Shown one piece after another: positions 63,381 through 64,000 of a stretch of 64,000 nucleotides of DNA. The stretch's first letter is position 1; each line of letters begins with the position of its first letter. Below the pieces are notes generated by a model. The model worked only from the letters and a program-made list of their open reading frames with translations, did not search any database and had not been told where the DNA came from. The stretch is from Clostridium scatologenes (GTDB lineage: Bacteria; Bacillota; Clostridia; Clostridiales; Clostridiaceae): the NCBI RefSeq assembly GCF_000968375.1, contig NZ_CP009933.1:5456001-5520000 (forward strand), written 5' to 3'. The position numbers and the translations under genes are program-made.

Positions 63381-63542
63381 ATAGAGCAACTAAAGAAATT
63401 AGAAATACTAATAGAAGAATTAAGGACACAATTATATGATATTATTAATAAAAAAGATGGAGATTTATTAAGTACAGAGGTAGTGACAGCTAGTAAAATG
63501 TTAGACTCAGCATTAAATACATATATAGAATTAATCAAGTGA
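63381..63542 (+). CDS. Spo0E-like aspartyl-phosphate phosphatase, no standard start codon
   Basis: A 53-codon frame with the Spo0E pattern: two helices, GDLLSTEVV, and the signature SKMLDSALNTY (SxxLD). Spo0E proteins remove phosphate from Spo0A and delay sporulation. AAGGGGGAG at 63365-63373 is a very strong ribosome site, but the frame begins ATT ATA ATA, with no ATG, GTG or TTG. It is either started at a rare codon (ATA 63381 or ATT 63375) or has lost its start by mutation. Confidence 0.6.
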   Translation: MEQLKKLEILIEELRTQLYDIINKKDGDLLSTEVVTASKMLDSALNTYIELIK

Positions 63543-63829
63543 TTTTTAAACTGAGGTGAAGATATTAGCGATGGTAGTGATCGAATAAATGAAAATAATT
63601 ACTTAAAGTACTCTAGGTGTTTTTTAATATTGGCTATATTTATTAAATATGTTCTATAAAACTGGATAAATGCTTGCATTGATTTATAATGTAGTAAAAA
63701 TGTAATTATTATTTTTATAAGAATTTTATGACAAGGTTTTAAGCCCACCAAATGGTAGGCTTATTAACTGTATATTTAATTATGTTACGTTTAGAATAAG
63801 TTTTCAGGATAGTTTCCATAGATAGTATG
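63543..63829. other. Intergenic region with one hairpin
   Basis: No gene seen. A hairpin at about 63738-63764 (AAGCC...ACCA / TGGT...GGCTT) lies where the minus-strand fragment ends and may be its terminator. Confidence 0.4.
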
Positions 63830-64000
63830 TTATTTATAAACTGTTTTTGAACCTATTGAGTCACCATTAGCATAAAAATGTACTACAGCATATGTCCAAT
63901 GTCTATCTGTTCCACACCCATATGACATTCCTGAACTTGAGCGTTCACGATGTTGGAATTTTTAGAAGCTACTATAGCTCCGCATAAAACAGGTGCTAAA
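63830..64000 (-). pseudogene. Frameshifted secreted-protein fragment, runs off the window
   Basis: On the minus strand the first part reads LAPVLCGAIVASKN, like a signal peptide core; after a one-base shift near 63950 another frame gives MSYGCGTDRHWTYAVVHFY and ends at a TAA (63830-63832). Gly, Trp and Tyr content is reminiscent of small secreted peptides, even of the lactococcin 972 style, but that is a guess. The start is outside the window. Confidence 0.4.

Noticed and set aside
1..64000. CRISPR array or cas genes
   Set aside because: No regularly spaced short repeats and no Cas-like proteins were seen.

Overview
The window is AT-rich, has short intergenic gaps and strong Shine-Dalgarno sites, and looks like the chromosome of a Gram-positive anaerobe of the genus Clostridium. 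A 4-hydroxyphenylacetate decarboxylase (hpdBCA), a corrinoid methyltransferase operon of the kind acetogens use for O-demethylation, and a complete-looking anaerobic cobalamin operon point to the C. scatologenes / C. drakei / C. carboxidivorans group. With the start chosen here, HpdB has its thiyl Cys at 503, Glu at 505 and 637 and its radical Gly at 873, the numbering I recall for the C. scatologenes enzyme. The species call is inference.

Layout. 1-397: a diverged interspersed repeat. 398-5439: butyrate kinase followed by hpdB-hpdC-hpdA (p-cresol formation). 5771-13176: dapB, a BusR-like regulator, a SAM-I riboswitch with the metNIQ methionine importer, then a MocR regulator overlapping a formimidoylglutamase/agmatinase-family gene. 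13177-13878: nested long palindromes; part of this region is an inverted copy of 1-330. 13879-15430: a YidC paralogue, a small membrane protein and a GIY-YIG-like protein. 15653-20084 (minus): methyltransferase II, corrinoid protein, methyltransferase I and reductive activator. 20856-22867: a Nudix hydrolase and an orphan histidine kinase. 23117-24645: cobalt transporter parts CbiQ and CbiO. 24741-47624: a cobalamin riboswitch and a 22.5-kb operon running from glutamyl-tRNA to adenosylated corrinoid (hemA, sirC, hemC, cobA-hemD, hemB, hemL, cbiA/C/D/E/T/L/F/G/H/K/J, cobQ, cbiB, cobD, cobT, pduX-like, cobO) with one GNAT gene inserted. 47879-51642: a YitT protein, a zinc-type ABC permease and ATPase, and a Fur-box-linked DUF2325/HD-GYP pair. 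51772-51846: tRNA-Glu(CTC).

From the tRNA to the window end (about 12 kb) lies a decayed integrative or prophage region: the C-terminal tail of an integrase beside the tRNA, a small tyrosine recombinase, fused and nonsense-bearing terminase genes, a truncated portal gene, a frameshifted phage regulator, a deleted transposase, several secreted proteins and a RidA pseudogene. It also holds a duplicated, hairpin-rich element of about 280 bp (53331-53608 and 60970-61257). Each copy starts at a TATAAT and ends in a terminator hairpin, and each precedes related small genes. This is the best candidate here for an undescribed RNA or mobile module.

The parts fit one physiology. Methionine/SAM uptake and tetrapyrrole and cobalamin synthesis supply the methyl and corrinoid cofactors used by the methyltransferase operon, while the hpd operon ferments aromatic amino acid products. 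All functions are inferred from sequence motifs and family knowledge; no database search was run.
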